This document shows positions 8,975-19,053 of a DNA stretch of 64,000 nt, piece by piece. The stretch covers positions 1,391,775-1,455,774 of the forward strand of contig NZ_LMGA01000001.1 in assembly GCF_001427025.1 (NCBI RefSeq), given 5' to 3'. The DNA is from Mesorhizobium sp. Root554 (GTDB lineage Bacteria; Pseudomonadota; Alphaproteobacteria; Rhizobiales; Rhizobiaceae). Position numbers and translations under genes: made by a program. Under the pieces are notes generated by a model, which saw only the letters and a list, made by a program, of their open reading frames with translations, searched no databases and was not told the origin of the DNA. How positions within the stretch are numbered: the first letter of the stretch is position 1; every line of letters begins with the position of its first letter.

Positions 8975-10054
8975 ATGCCTAAATACGCCGCCGGAACCGT
9001 CAGACCGATACGACTTGCCGACGTGGCGAAGGAGGCCGGCGTATCGCACGGCACCGCATCCAACGTCTTCAGCCATCCCGATATAGTTCGCGAGGAAGTG
9101 CGCGAACGCGTGAAGGCCGCGGCCGACAAGCTGGGTTATAACGGTCCTGATCCAAAAGGCAGGCTGCTGCGTGCCGGCAAGGTCAACGCCATCGGCGTCG
9201 CCACGGCGGAGCCCCTCTCCTATTTCTTCGATGACCCGTTCGCCCGCGCCGTCATGTCCGGCATCACCCAGGCCTGCGACGCCACAGGGGCCGGCATATC
9301 GCTCGTCTCGGCCGCCAACAGCGAACAGATCGCCTGGAACATCCAGAGCGCGCTGGTGGACGGCTTCATTGTGTTCTGCGTCGAAGGTGGTTCGCGGCTG
9401 GTGGAACTCACCCGCGAACGCAAGCTGCCCTTCGTGGCGCTCGACTTTGGCTTCGATGATGAGACCATCGCCGCCATCGGCGTCGACGATCGCGCCGGGG
9501 CGCAATTGGCGGCGAGGCATTTGACCGAACTCGGACACCGGCGCTTCGGCGTTCTGTCCATGCCCTTTTCGGATGACGACACCTATGGCCCGGTTTCGCC
9601 CGAGCGCGTCGATAAGGCCATCTATTCAGGCACGCGCGACCGGCTCCACGGCTATTTCGATGTGCTGAGGGAATTCGGCGTCGATACGGGTAAGGTGCCA
9701 ACCTATGAGACCGCCAATGACGAGGCGACCGTCCACGCAGGTCTCGAGCATCTGTTCAGCCAGCCGGCAAAGCCGACGGCGCTGCTCGCCATGTCGGACC
9801 GCATCGCGCTCCACGCGCTCGACTGGCTGCGCGTGCGCGGCATCTCCGTGCCGCGCGAAGTCTCGATCGTCGGCTTCGACGGCGTGCCGGAAAGCGCCGT
9901 CTCAAACCCCTCGCTGACGACGATCGCGCAGCCCACCAGCGAAATGGGCCGGCTGGCCGTCGAGGCGATCCTGCAGCACGACGAGACAATCCGCCGCCAG
10001 ATGCTGCCGGTGGAATTGCTCGTGAGAGGGTCCACCGCCAGAGCGGCCGACTAG
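8975..10054 (+). CDS. LacI-family transcriptional regulator
   Basis: The product is a 359-residue LacI/GalR-type repressor. The N-terminal helix-turn-helix and hinge (about residues 12-58: IRLADVAKEAGVSHGTASNVF...) is followed by a periplasmic-binding-protein-like effector domain ending in the typical SIVGFDGVPES and PSLTTIAQP segments. The ATG at 8975 is used; a TTG one codon earlier is in frame but less likely. Three TTGGATCGATYCAA-type repeats upstream are probable operators, suggesting control of itself and of the divergent small gene. The effector, presumably a sugar or nucleoside, is unknown. Confidence 0.9.
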   Translation: MPKYAAGTVRPIRLADVAKEAGVSHGTASNVFSHPDIVREEVRERVKAAADKLGYNGPDPKGRLLRAGKVNAIGVATAEPLSYFFDDPFARAVMSGITQACDATGAGISLVSAANSEQIAWNIQSALVDGFIVFCVEGGSRLVELTRERKLPFVALDFGFDDETIAAIGVDDRAGAQLAARHLTELGHRRFGVLSMPFSDDDTYGPVSPERVDKAIYSGTRDRLHGYFDVLREFGVDTGKVPTYETANDEATVHAGLEHLFSQPAKPTALLAMSDRIALHALDWLRVRGISVPREVSIVGFDGVPESAVSNPSLTTIAQPTSEMGRLAVEAILQHDETIRRQMLPVELLVRGSTARAAD

Positions 10055-10056
10055 CA

Positions 10057-11229
10057 TTACCGAACGTTTGTCATCGCCGGCAAAGGGGTCGCTGCAAGGA
10101 CCGGATGCGGCTCGCGCACCGGCTTGACCTTGTCGGACCAGCCGAGCCGCGACACCCATTCCAGATAGTAGGCGAGCGCGAACTGCATCGCGATTCCGGT
10201 GACGATGAGCAGCGTGTCGTCCAGGAGGTTGCCGGGGCTGACGATTCGGATGACCTGAGCCACCATCGCGATGACCGTGCCGGCGATGAAGATGGGCAGC
10301 GACCGCTTGCCCAGAATGGCGAGCGGATGATCGGTCCGGCGCCGGAAGAGCCGTGAAACGGCGGGAATGGCGACGACCAGATAGGAGACCGCGAGTATGT
10401 GCAGCAGCCGCGGCAGCGACAGAAACGTCTTGTCGAATCCGGTGATCACCGCGGGAAGCCCCAGCCAGTTCTCCCTGCCCCACAATGGGCTGTGCACCCA
10501 GACGAGCGCCGCAGCCACATAAAACAGCGCCGCGCCGACCAGCCAGCGGTTTACCGTTATGCGGCTACCACGCCGAACATGCAGCACGCTCACCATGCCG
10601 ATGGTGAACAGAAACTGCCATGAGAGCGGGTTGAGGAACCAGAAGCCCGGTTCCGGATAGTTTGGGGGCGCGATCTGCCAAAGGCCGGCAACGAGCCACA
10701 GGCCGCCTGACAGCGCCAGCACGAGCACAGTCCCATAGCCGGTCAGCAGCAGGATCGCCGGAGCGAGGAACAGAAGCACTGCATAAAGCGACAGGATGTT
10801 GTTGTAGCCGATCTGGTGTCCAAGCGTGGCGAGCCCGAGCAGCGCTTCCGGCGGATTCGATATCAGCGCGCCGATATTGTTCTGCCACAGAAGATCGGGA
10901 CGTTTGAAGAAGATCCCGGCAGCGCAGAAGATCGCGATGGACGCGACCGAGGCGACGATATGCGAAGCGTAAAGAACGCCGGTCCGCCGCCACATCTTCA
11001 GCGTCGCGAACAGCCGGTTGCCCGGTTGGAATTTGCCGCCATAAGCCAGCGCCACCGACATGCCGGAAATCAGCACGAATGCTTCCGCCGCATCGGAGAA
11101 TCCGAAATTCTTGTAGGTGAGGGTCTCGAAAATCGTTCCGGGAACGTGATCGATGTAGATCATCAGGAGCGCAAGGGCACGCAGCACGTCTATGCGCGTG
11201 TCCCGCTCCGCCGGGACTGTCGTGATCAT
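10057..11229 (-). CDS. OpgC-domain membrane acyltransferase-like protein
   Basis: The product is a 390-residue polytopic membrane protein with about ten hydrophobic helices. It begins with the conserved segment RIDVLRALALLMIYIDHVPG and has the SDAAEAFVLISGMSVALAYG block of OpgC/acyltransferase-3 proteins. OpgC proteins succinylate osmoregulated periplasmic glucans; the substrate here is inferred only from family. The open frame extends upstream to 12081, but the ATG at 11229 has a GAGGGAAA ribosome-binding site and the family N terminus. It is convergent with lacI and divergent from the hydrolase gene. Confidence 0.87.
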   Translation of the reverse strand: MITTVPAERDTRIDVLRALALLMIYIDHVPGTIFETLTYKNFGFSDAAEAFVLISGMSVALAYGGKFQPGNRLFATLKMWRRTGVLYASHIVASVASIAIFCAAGIFFKRPDLLWQNNIGALISNPPEALLGLATLGHQIGYNNILSLYAVLLFLAPAILLLTGYGTVLVLALSGGLWLVAGLWQIAPPNYPEPGFWFLNPLSWQFLFTIGMVSVLHVRRGSRITVNRWLVGAALFYVAAALVWVHSPLWGRENWLGLPAVITGFDKTFLSLPRLLHILAVSYLVVAIPAVSRLFRRRTDHPLAILGKRSLPIFIAGTVIAMVAQVIRIVSPGNLLDDTLLIVTGIAMQFALAYYLEWVSRLGWSDKVKPVREPHPVLAATPLPAMTNVR

Positions 11230-11403
11230 CAGATTTCCCTCAAACTGCATTCTCGAACGAATCCCGCTCCGCCCAGATATTGCTTTGCGGACGAAGGAAA
11301 AGTCCGTATCCAGCCGAAAGCCGCTCGAATTGCGTCGGCGTGGATCAACTTTGGGCCATGTCGAAAATATTTCGTTTTGAAGCCGGCAAAACGAGGAAAT
11401 ACG

Positions 11404-12111
11404 ATGCAAAAACATGATGATGGCAAAGGGGGCGGAATCCCTCTGGAAACCCCGGAATTGCTGGTGGAAGAGGCTTTTGCCTACCGGCTTTACCCGGCCG
11501 AATATCCAGGCGGACGCAGGCTTGTTTTGCTTCACGGTTCCGGCGTCGACGAAACGACGCTTGTTCCGCTGGCTCGCCAGATCGGCCCGGACGATGCCCT
11601 GATCGCGGTGCGCGGCCGCATCCCCCAGGAAGGCGGAATGCGCTGGTTCGCGCGAATCACGCCAACCCGGTTCGATCAGAAGAGCATCCGCTCCGAAGCC
11701 GCGGACTTCGCCGACTTCATCGCGGAAATGAGTTTCGCAGAGCGGCTCGACCTCTCCCGAACCGTCTTCCTCGGCTATTCCAACGGGGCCAACCTGATCT
11801 CGAGCGCCATGCTTCTCCATCCCGGCCTCATCCGGCAGGCGATTCTCCTGCGCGCGATGCCGGTGCTTGACGAAACGCCCGTCACAAATCTCGCTGGCAC
11901 CCGCATTCTGGTGATCGGCGGTGCGGCGGACGAGACCTACGGGCAATATACGCCCGCGCTCGCTGATCTTCTGGAAAGGCAAGGCGCTGGCGTGGAAGCC
12001 CAGACCGTGCCGCTCGGGCACGAATTCGGCGCCGAGGATGCGGCGGCCGCCCGGCGCTGGCTGGGAGAGCGCGATGCCCATAGAGCGGGAACAGCTTCGC
12101 CTAAGCCTTGA
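11404..12111 (+). CDS. alpha/beta hydrolase, carboxylesterase-type
   Basis: The product is a 235-residue alpha/beta hydrolase resembling YpfH/MhqD-type carboxylesterases. The oxyanion segment VLLHGSGVDE, the nucleophile elbow GYSNGAN (catalytic Ser) and the terminal His in LGHEFG are all present. The frame continues upstream to 10816 as a shadow of opgC. The ATG at 11404 has a GAGGAA ribosome-binding site and starts just ahead of the first strand. It is divergent from the OpgC gene, and an RDD-family gene follows closely. The substrate is unknown. Confidence 0.87.
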   Translation: MQKHDDGKGGGIPLETPELLVEEAFAYRLYPAEYPGGRRLVLLHGSGVDETTLVPLARQIGPDDALIAVRGRIPQEGGMRWFARITPTRFDQKSIRSEAADFADFIAEMSFAERLDLSRTVFLGYSNGANLISSAMLLHPGLIRQAILLRAMPVLDETPVTNLAGTRILVIGGAADETYGQYTPALADLLERQGAGVEAQTVPLGHEFGAEDAAAARRWLGERDAHRAGTASPKP

Positions 12112-12184
12112 ATGGCAACCTTTCCGGCACCATTTCGATTATAACTGGCCGGCTTCTTTGACCGGTGGAGATATGAGGACGGAA

Positions 12185-12655
12185 ATGGAAGCACGCGCGC
12201 TGGATGGCGAGATCATCACCACGAGGCTGGACGATGCCCGCGCTTATGATGGCGTGCGCACGCGCCGGATATTCGCCTGCGTCATCGACTATCTGATCGT
12301 CGGACTGCTCACCATACCCTTCGGCATACTGGTGTTTTTGCTCGGTATCTTGACGCTCGGGCTTGGCTGGATGCTGTTCGGCGCCCTCGTTCCCGCCGTC
12401 GCCATCGTCTATGTGTGGAACACGCTTGGCGGCAGGAACCAGGCCACCCTTGGTATGAAAGCCATGGGCATCCGGCTGGAACGGCTCGACGGGACGCGAA
12501 TCGACGGCCTGACGGCGGTGGTGCATTCGGTTCTGTTCTGGGCTGGCAACGTCATCCTGACGCCGCTGGTGTTGTTGGTTACGCTTTTCACCGACCGCAA
12601 GCGCACCTTGCACGACCTGCTTTTGGGCACCGTCGTGATCCGCTCCGATCCCTGA
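12185..12655 (+). CDS. RDD family membrane protein
   Basis: The product is a 156-residue membrane protein with the RDD pattern: an Arg-rich start to the first helix (TRRIFACVIDYLIVG), two hydrophobic helices, a central GGRNQATLGMKAMGIRL segment, and a final hydrophobic helix with DRKRTLHDLLLGTVV. The start at 12185 has GAGGA 5 nt upstream; the ATG at 12173 is an alternative adding four residues. The function of RDD proteins is mostly unknown (transport or ion exchange has been suggested). It probably shares transcription with the upstream hydrolase. Confidence 0.85.
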   Translation: MEARALDGEIITTRLDDARAYDGVRTRRIFACVIDYLIVGLLTIPFGILVFLLGILTLGLGWMLFGALVPAVAIVYVWNTLGGRNQATLGMKAMGIRLERLDGTRIDGLTAVVHSVLFWAGNVILTPLVLLVTLFTDRKRTLHDLLLGTVVIRSDP

Positions 12656-12793
12656 GCGGCCCGACGGGCCGCCCTATGCACCGTTTATCCTCAATTGTGA
12701 ACGCCGGCGCGCCGCCGGCGGTCATAATCCTGTTGAATTTTTCACCAACCGGGCCAAAGGTATGGTGAATCGTGGGAGTGCTTTCCAGGCTCG

Positions 12794-13552
12794 ATGACGC
12801 AGCACCCGACCCAGTCTCCGCAGTTCTTCCTGACAGCGCCTTCGCCATGCCCGTATCTGGAGGGTCAGTTTGAGCGCAAGGTCTTCACCCACCTGGTCGG
12901 AGACAAAGCGTCGGAGATGAACGACCTGCTGACGCAGGGCGGGTTCAGACGGTCGCAGAACATCGCCTACCGCCCTGCCTGCGAGACATGCCGCGCCTGC
13001 GTGTCGGTGCGCATCCTGGCCAATGATTTCACACCCAGCCGCAACATGCGCCGGGTGACGCAGCAAAATTCCGATCTCGTCGGCTTCATGCACGACGCCG
13101 AACCATCCACCGAGCAGTATTCGCTGTTCCGCGCCTATCTCGACGCACGTCACCGCAAGGGCGGCATGTCGGACATGACGGTGCTCGACTACGCCATGAT
13201 GGTGGAGGACACGCATGTCGACACCAAGGTCATCGAATACCGTCGCCGCGGTCCCGACACTTTCGTCACCGGCAAGGGCCGGGGCGAATTGATCGCCGTG
13301 GCGTTGACCGACCAGATGGCCGACGGCCTATCCATGGTCTATTCCTATTTCGATCCTGAAATGGAGGATCGCTCGCTCGGCACCTTCATGATCCTCGACC
13401 ATATCGCCCGCGCCAGGGCCATGGGCCTGCCGCACGTTTATCTGGGCTATTGGGTCAACGGCTCGCGCAAGATGAACTACAAGATGCGCTTCACCCCCCA
13501 GGAGCATCTCGGCCCCAAGGGCTGGGAACGCTACGACGAGGAAGCCCTCTAG
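12794..13552 (+). CDS. bpt: aspartate/glutamate leucyltransferase (bacterial protein N-end transferase)
   Basis: The product is a 252-residue R-transferase-like enzyme of the ATE/Bpt family, which adds Leu from leucyl-tRNA to N-terminal Asp or Glu of proteins so that ClpAP can degrade them (N-end rule). The N-terminal cysteine motif [11 protein letters not shown] and the C-terminal GNAT-like segments [17 protein letters not shown] and [15 protein letters not shown] are clear. Length and start are typical. Confidence 0.95.
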   Translation: MTQHPTQSPQFFLTAPSPCPYLEGQFERKVFTHLVGDKASEMNDLLTQGGFRRSQNIAYRPACETCRACVSVRILANDFTPSRNMRRVTQQNSDLVGFMHDAEPSTEQYSLFRAYLDARHRKGGMSDMTVLDYAMMVEDTHVDTKVIEYRRRGPDTFVTGKGRGELIAVALTDQMADGLSMVYSYFDPEMEDRSLGTFMILDHIARARAMGLPHVYLGYWVNGSRKMNYKMRFTPQEHLGPKGWERYDEEAL

Positions 13553-13679
13553 CGGCGCTTCGATCCCTTCCGACAGAACCCATAATCTGTTTCAACGGCT
13601 GCAGCGCTGGTCCGGACAGGCATCTGATGCTATCTGCCGACACCCGCCGCACTGCGCCCAACCCGTTCATGAGCTCGAT

Positions 13680-14576
13680 ATGCCCGTTCACACAGAACAT
13701 TCGAAGGGCCTGCTGCTGGCTGTGGCAGGCGGGTTGACGCTGACGTTCGACATCCCCCTCATCAGGCTTGGCGACGGCGAGGCCTGGTCCATCCTGTTGC
13801 TGCGCACAGCCACCACCCTCGCCGCGACGCTGGTGATGTGGGCCGCATGGCGTGCAATGACGCCGACGGTGCCCCGCCTGATCCCCGGCAAGCGGGGCTT
13901 TCTCGTCGCGCTACTCTACGGGCTCGGCTCCATCACCTTCATCACCGGCGTCTACAACACCACCACGGCCAATCTGGTCTTCATTCTCGCCTTCAACACC
14001 ATGTTCGCGGCATTGCTGTCATGGCTCTTCCTGCGCGAGCGGCCACGCCCGGCAACCTTTGCAGCCATGGCCGCGATGATCGTCGGTGTCGGCATCATCG
14101 TCGGCGATTCGATCGGATCTGGACATCTGCTCGGCGACCTCATGGCGCTGTCGTCGGCCTTCCTCATCGCCTCCGCCATCACCATCTCACGCGCCAGCGG
14201 CGAGGATATGGGTTTCACCAGCCTGATCGGCGTGGTGCCACCCTTTCTGGTCGCCGCCTTTATGGTCGCGCAAACTGGCTTCAACGTCTCGGCGCCTTGG
14301 TGGATCGTCTTCAACGGCGCCGTCATCATGCCGATTTCGTTCTTCTGCCTGGCGGCGGCCCCCAGACACCTTTCCGGACCCGAAGTGGCGATGTTCTACC
14401 TGCTGGAAACCGTGCTCGCGCCGGTCTGGGTGTGGATGATCTTTTCCGAGGTTCCAACCCGCAACAGCCTGATCGGCGGCGCGATCCTCATCGTTGCGCT
14501 GGTCGCGCACTCGCTATGGCAGCTTCATCAAGGCCGACGGCGGCGCGCTGCTCTGGCCGTACGTCACCCGGCCTGA
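13680..14576 (+). CDS. EamA-family DMT-superfamily transporter
   Basis: The product is a 298-residue drug/metabolite transporter with ten predicted helices arranged as two EamA repeats, the second beginning near GHLLGDLMALSSAFLIA. Conserved features include the Glu-Arg loop after helix 4 (FLRERPRPATF). It is probably an exporter of a small metabolite; the substrate is unknown. Its 3' end overlaps the convergent AI-2E gene by 13 bp. Confidence 0.88.
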   Translation: MPVHTEHSKGLLLAVAGGLTLTFDIPLIRLGDGEAWSILLLRTATTLAATLVMWAAWRAMTPTVPRLIPGKRGFLVALLYGLGSITFITGVYNTTTANLVFILAFNTMFAALLSWLFLRERPRPATFAAMAAMIVGVGIIVGDSIGSGHLLGDLMALSSAFLIASAITISRASGEDMGFTSLIGVVPPFLVAAFMVAQTGFNVSAPWWIVFNGAVIMPISFFCLAAAPRHLSGPEVAMFYLLETVLAPVWVWMIFSEVPTRNSLIGGAILIVALVAHSLWQLHQGRRRRAALAVRHPA

Positions 14577-15841
14577 GATCGCTTCTCCACCCGTGGCGGC
14601 AGGATTTCGACCTGCGCCGGCGCATCCAGCGGCCTTCCCGCGGCCTCGTTGGCATCGACCACGTCGGCCTCATGCAGCCATTCGCGCCAGATAGCCACCA
14701 GAAGCGCCATCAGCACCGGGCCGATGAACAGGCCGAGGAAGCCCATCGTCTTCACGCCGCCGATCAGGCCGAAGAATGTCGGCAGGAACGGCAGCTTGAT
14801 CGGCCCGCCGACAAGCTTCGGCCGCAGTGTCTTATCGACGATGAAGAGTTCGACGGCGCCCCACACGAACAGGGCGCCACCGGCAAAAACCGATCCGCTG
14901 GCGGCAAGGTAGATCGAGACAAGCGTGAAAGACAGCGGCGCACCGCCCGGTATCAGCGCCATCACGCCGGTCAGCGCGCCGAGCGTCACCGGCGATGGAA
15001 CGCCGGCCAGCCAGTAGGCGACACCGAGCACAAGCCCTTCGCCGATGGCGATGACTGTCATGCCCATGACGGTCGAGGAAATCGTCGCCGGCACCACGCG
15101 TGAAATGCGTTCCCACCGCGCCGGCAGGATGCGCTCGCCCAGCCTGTCGACCTGCGCTGCGAAGCCCTCGCCGTCGCGGTAGGCGAAGAACAGCGCGATC
15201 AGCATGAACAGGATCGTCAGAAGCATGGAGAAGGCGCTGCCGCCGGCCGCCAGCACGGTCTGGTAAATCGAGCGGATGTTGGCGCCGCTGACCAGTTGGA
15301 TCACCTCGCCGACGCCACCGCGATGACCGAGGTTGATCTGCCACTGTTCACCCAGCCATGCGCCGATGACCGGCAATGTGGTGATCCAGTGCGGCGTTGG
15401 CGCGCCGTTTCTATTGGCCTCCACGGCCCAGACAACCCAGTCATGGATTTCGTTGATGGCATAGGTGCTGGCCAGCGAAATCGGAATCACCAGGAAAGCC
15501 AGGATCAGCAGGATGGCGAGCGTGGCGCCGAGCGTTCTGTTGCCGCCGATAGCGTTCAGCAGCCGCCGGTAGAGCGGCCAGCTGGCGAAGGCGATGACAA
15601 GCGCCGCAAGCACCGGGAACAGGAAGCCGTGGAAGAAATAGACGCCGGCCGCAACGATGAGCACCAGAAGCCAGCGCGCCGCCGAAAGCGGCGGGATGAC
15701 GGCCGAGCGCAAGGGCGCGGCCACGCCGAACAGCCGCGGCTCGCGTTCCAGCTTGCGGATTTCCGGTTTCTTCAAAGGCGTTCCCCGATTTGCCGGCGCC
15801 GCTTCAGGCGAAGCGGTGGGCGTTGTTTCCCGTCCCGGCAT
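14564..15841 (-). CDS. AI-2E family transporter (PerM/YdiK-like)
   Basis: The product is a 425-residue polytopic membrane protein of the AI-2E family. It has the usual eight-helix pattern, with a paired hydrophobic start (RWLLVLIVAAGVYFF), the central GVPSPVTLGALTGVMALIPGGAPL block and the late FFGLIGGVKTMGFLGLFIGPVLMAL motif. Despite the name, most members are transporters of unknown substrate or ion exchangers. No good ribosome-binding site precedes the ATG, but a TATGAT box lies about 8 nt upstream of it, so the mRNA may be leaderless. It is divergent from the HxlR gene. Confidence 0.88.
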   Translation of the reverse strand: MPGRETTPTASPEAAPANRGTPLKKPEIRKLEREPRLFGVAAPLRSAVIPPLSAARWLLVLIVAAGVYFFHGFLFPVLAALVIAFASWPLYRRLLNAIGGNRTLGATLAILLILAFLVIPISLASTYAINEIHDWVVWAVEANRNGAPTPHWITTLPVIGAWLGEQWQINLGHRGGVGEVIQLVSGANIRSIYQTVLAAGGSAFSMLLTILFMLIALFFAYRDGEGFAAQVDRLGERILPARWERISRVVPATISSTVMGMTVIAIGEGLVLGVAYWLAGVPSPVTLGALTGVMALIPGGAPLSFTLVSIYLAASGSVFAGGALFVWGAVELFIVDKTLRPKLVGGPIKLPFLPTFFGLIGGVKTMGFLGLFIGPVLMALLVAIWREWLHEADVVDANEAAGRPLDAPAQVEILPPRVEKRSQAG

Positions 15842-16011
15842 TATTTCGCATCATAGTGCAGCATTCATGACCAGAAGCCAAACGACCTGTCTCTTTCTGT
15901 CAGCAGCCTGCTATGAAATGCCGGCGCGGGTATGGCGCATGGCGATTCAGTTCATACATAGGGGTTCGATCGATCTCGGCGCTGCGGCGCCGACGCTTTT
16001 GAGGAGCGCGC

Positions 16012-16473
16012 ATGGGACAGACGGCAAGACCCTCCGAATTCGTCTGCGCCGAAAAGACAGATGCGCCCTATGTGACATTTCTGGAGGCCATGCGGCCACT
16101 GACCGGAAAATGGAAGATCGAGATCCTCTGGGTGCTGGCGCAGAAAACCCGCCGGTTCGGCGAGTTGAAGCGCGCCCTCCCCGGCATCACCCAGCACATG
16201 CTGTCGCTGCGCCTGCGCGAACTCGAGACCGAGGGGCTGGTCAAGCGCACGGTCTACGCCGAAAACGTCATGCGCGTGGAATATGAAATCAGCGAAGCCG
16301 TGCATGGCCTGAAACCGGTGTTCGAGGCCGTTATCGGCTGGTCGGAACGCTACGGGCCGATCGCCCGCCGCATGCGCGAGTCAGTTGGTGAGGACGCGGC
16401 ATCCGATTCGAACACGCTCGCCGTTCAGGCTACAGCCATTTCGGCATCCTTGGCCACGAACGGGGATCGCTAA
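16012..16473 (+). CDS. HxlR-family transcriptional regulator
   Basis: The product is a 153-residue winged-helix regulator of the HxlR type. The [16 protein letters not shown] helix and the [25 protein letters not shown] recognition region are characteristic, followed by a wing and a short dimerisation tail. A GAGGAG ribosome-binding site precedes the ATG. HxlR proteins usually control adjacent genes, so the divergent AI-2E transporter is the natural candidate target. The last 4 bp overlap the convergent parC stop. Confidence 0.9.
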   Translation: MGQTARPSEFVCAEKTDAPYVTFLEAMRPLTGKWKIEILWVLAQKTRRFGELKRALPGITQHMLSLRLRELETEGLVKRTVYAENVMRVEYEISEAVHGLKPVFEAVIGWSERYGPIARRMRESVGEDAASDSNTLAVQATAISASLATNGDR

Positions 16474-18788
16474 CCGAACTTTCCCGTCCGCGGAAAACCC
16501 TTCGGCACCATGCGCCCGGCGGCTGCGCGCGCGCCGGTCCACTCCAGCAATTCTTCCCGTGTCTTGGTGAATGTGCGGTCGGCCGAATCCTGCCAGGAAA
16601 GGCCGCTTTCCATGACGAAGGTTTTCAGGTCCAGCACCCCGCCATCCTTGTACTTTTGCAGCCGCACGCCCTTGCCGCGCGTCATCTCGGGAATCTCGGC
16701 CAACGGGAACACCAGCATCTTGCGATTCTCGCCGACGATGGCGAGGTGATCGCCGCTGAGCGGCAGGCAGCGCTTGGCCTCGTCCGGCGCCTTGACGTTC
16801 ATCACCTGCTTGCCCTTGCGGGTATTGGCGACGACCTCCGCCTCCGGCACCACGAAACCGTTGCCCTCATGCGAAACCAGCAGCAACCGCCGCTTGGCGT
16901 CATGAATGAAGGCGGTGACGATGTCCTGGTCGTTTTCCATGTCGACAATGATGCGGATCGGCTCGCCATGGCCGCGACCGCCCGGCAGCCGGTCGGCGCC
17001 GATCGTGTAGAACTTGCCGCCGGTGGTGAAGACGAGGATCTTGTCGGTGGTCTGCGCATGGAAGGCGAGTTTTAGCGAATCGCCCTCCTTGAAGGTTAGG
17101 AGCGAATGATCGGTCAGGTGGCCCTTCATCGCCCGTAGCCAGCCCTTTTCCGACACGACGACGGTGACCGGCTCGCGCTCGATCATCGCATGGGCGATAT
17201 CTGTCAGATCGTGCTCCGGCGCATCGGCGAACTGCGTGCGCCGCGCGCCGTTCTCGCTGTCCGGTCCGAACTTCTTGCGCAGGGTGACGATTTCCCAGCG
17301 GATCGTCTTCCACTGCCGCGCCTGTGAGGCCAGAAGCTCCTCAATCTGCTTCTTTTCCTGCGAAAGCGCGTCGAATTCCTTGCGGATTTCGAACTCCTCC
17401 AGCTTGCGCAACTGGCGCAGCCTGAGATTGAGGATCGCTTCCGCCTGAACGTCGGTGAGTTCCCAGCGCGCCATCATGACGGCCTTGGGCTCGTCCTCCT
17501 CGCGGATGATGCGGATCACCTCGTCGATGTTGAGATAGGCGACGAGGTAGCCGGCGAGGATTTCCAGCCGCCGCTCGATCTCGGCGAGCCTGTGGTTGGA
17601 ACGGCGCAGGAGCACGTCGCGGCGATGGTCGAGCCATTCGCGCAGCACGCCCTTCAGCGACAGCACGTTCGGCACCTTGCCGCGAGACAGAACGTTCATG
17701 TTGAGCGGGAAGCGGCTTTCCAGCTCGGTCAGCTTGAACAGCGATTCCATCAGTATGCCAGGGTCGACGGTGCGGCTCTTCGGCACCAGCACGACGCGGA
17801 TGTCCTCTGCGCTCTCGTCGCGGATGTCTTCCAGCAGCGGCAGCTTGCGGGCGATCAGAAGCTCGGCGATCTTCTCGATCAGCCGCGCCTTCTGCACGCC
17901 GTAGGGAATTTCGGTGACGACGATGTTCCAGGTGCCCCTGCCCTGGTCTTCCTGCAGCCACTTGGCGCGGACTCGAAACCCGCCTCGTCCGCTCTCGTAA
18001 GCCGAGACGATGAGCGGCCACTCGTCCACCACCGTCCCGCCAGTCGGAAAATCCGGTCCGCGCACCTTGCATTTCAGCAACGCCTCGGGATTGTCCCGCG
18101 CCTCCGCCTCGATCGCCGCCCATTCGTCCGGCGGCGTCATCAGCTCGGCCACGGAAGCGGCCGGATTATCGATCAGGTGAAGTGCAGCCGTCAGAAGCTC
18201 GGCGGCGTTGTGCGGCGGAATCGAGGTCGCCATGCCGACCGCGATGCCCGACGAGCCATTGGCGAGCAGGTTCGGGAAGGCGCCCGGCAGGACGGACGGC
18301 TCCTCGTCCTCCTCATTGTAGGTCAGGCGGAAATCGACCGCGTCCTCGGTGATGCCGAACAGAAGCTCCGTCGCGACATCGGTCATCCGCGCTTCGGTAT
18401 AGCGCATGGCGGCGGCGTTATCGCCGTCGATATTGCCGAAATTGCCCTGCCCATCGACCAGCGGGTAGCGCATGGAGAAATCCTGCGCCAGGCGCACCAG
18501 CGCGTCGTAGATCGACTGGTCGCCATGCGGGTGGAATTTACCCATCACCTCGCCGACGATGCGGGCGCACTTGGCGAAGCCCTGGTCCGGGTTCAGCCGC
18601 AGCAGCCGCATGGCATGCATGATGCGCCGATGCACAGGCTTCAGACCGTCGCGAACGTCCGGCAGCGCCCGGTGCATGATCGTCGACAATGCGTAGGCGA
18701 GATAACGTTCCTCCAGCGCCTTCTTCAGGTCGACTGGCTCTATGTGATCGTCACCGCCATTCCCGGGCGGTAGAAGGCTTTTTCCCAT
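16470..18788 (-). CDS. parC: DNA topoisomerase IV subunit A
   Basis: The product is a 772-residue ParC, the breaking-rejoining subunit that decatenates chromosomes together with ParE. The N-terminal winged-helix domain contains the catalytic tyrosine (Tyr130 in [10 protein letters not shown]) and the quinolone-determining loop [12 protein letters not shown]. At the position of E. coli Ser80 there is Gln, and at Glu84 there is Asp, which I believe is usual for alphaproteobacteria. A coiled-coil tower and a C-terminal beta-pinwheel follow. parE is not in the window. Confidence 0.96.
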   Translation of the reverse strand: MGKSLLPPGNGGDDHIEPVDLKKALEERYLAYALSTIMHRALPDVRDGLKPVHRRIMHAMRLLRLNPDQGFAKCARIVGEVMGKFHPHGDQSIYDALVRLAQDFSMRYPLVDGQGNFGNIDGDNAAAMRYTEARMTDVATELLFGITEDAVDFRLTYNEEDEEPSVLPGAFPNLLANGSSGIAVGMATSIPPHNAAELLTAALHLIDNPAASVAELMTPPDEWAAIEAEARDNPEALLKCKVRGPDFPTGGTVVDEWPLIVSAYESGRGGFRVRAKWLQEDQGRGTWNIVVTEIPYGVQKARLIEKIAELLIARKLPLLEDIRDESAEDIRVVLVPKSRTVDPGILMESLFKLTELESRFPLNMNVLSRGKVPNVLSLKGVLREWLDHRRDVLLRRSNHRLAEIERRLEILAGYLVAYLNIDEVIRIIREEDEPKAVMMARWELTDVQAEAILNLRLRQLRKLEEFEIRKEFDALSQEKKQIEELLASQARQWKTIRWEIVTLRKKFGPDSENGARRTQFADAPEHDLTDIAHAMIEREPVTVVVSEKGWLRAMKGHLTDHSLLTFKEGDSLKLAFHAQTTDKILVFTTGGKFYTIGADRLPGGRGHGEPIRIIVDMENDQDIVTAFIHDAKRRLLLVSHEGNGFVVPEAEVVANTRKGKQVMNVKAPDEAKRCLPLSGDHLAIVGENRKMLVFPLAEIPEMTRGKGVRLQKYKDGGVLDLKTFVMESGLSWQDSADRTFTKTREELLEWTGARAAAGRMVPKGFPRTGKFG

Positions 18789-19053
18789 GGTTTCGAACTA
18801 TCCGAGCGGCTGATTCGCGGCAAGGGCCGAAGCATCGCGCATCCTGCCGCCCAAACGGCCTTGCCGGAATCGACGATCGGCCTAGTTGATCAGATCGCCA
18901 TATGTCCGAAACAGACCGGAATGCGAGCAATTGCCTTTTCTCGCGATTTTCGACCATTGTGGCGGCGATGCCTTTTTCCAGTCCAGTTCTTCACGGACAG
19001 GGGATGGCGTAAAGAATTTCGGCAAACGCCAAGGACCATTCAGGGAAAACGCG

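Noticed and set aside
12656..12672. A GCGGCCC-GAC-GGGCCGC hairpin directly after the RDD gene, plus a second hairpin at 12703-12719.
   Set aside because: Neither is followed by a T tract, so a Rho-independent terminator is not supported; they are noted only as hairpins.
16470..18788. Gln and Asp at the quinolone-determining positions of ParC as resistance mutations.
   Set aside because: The GDQSIYDAL form is, to my knowledge, the ordinary alphaproteobacterial sequence, so no acquired resistance is implied.
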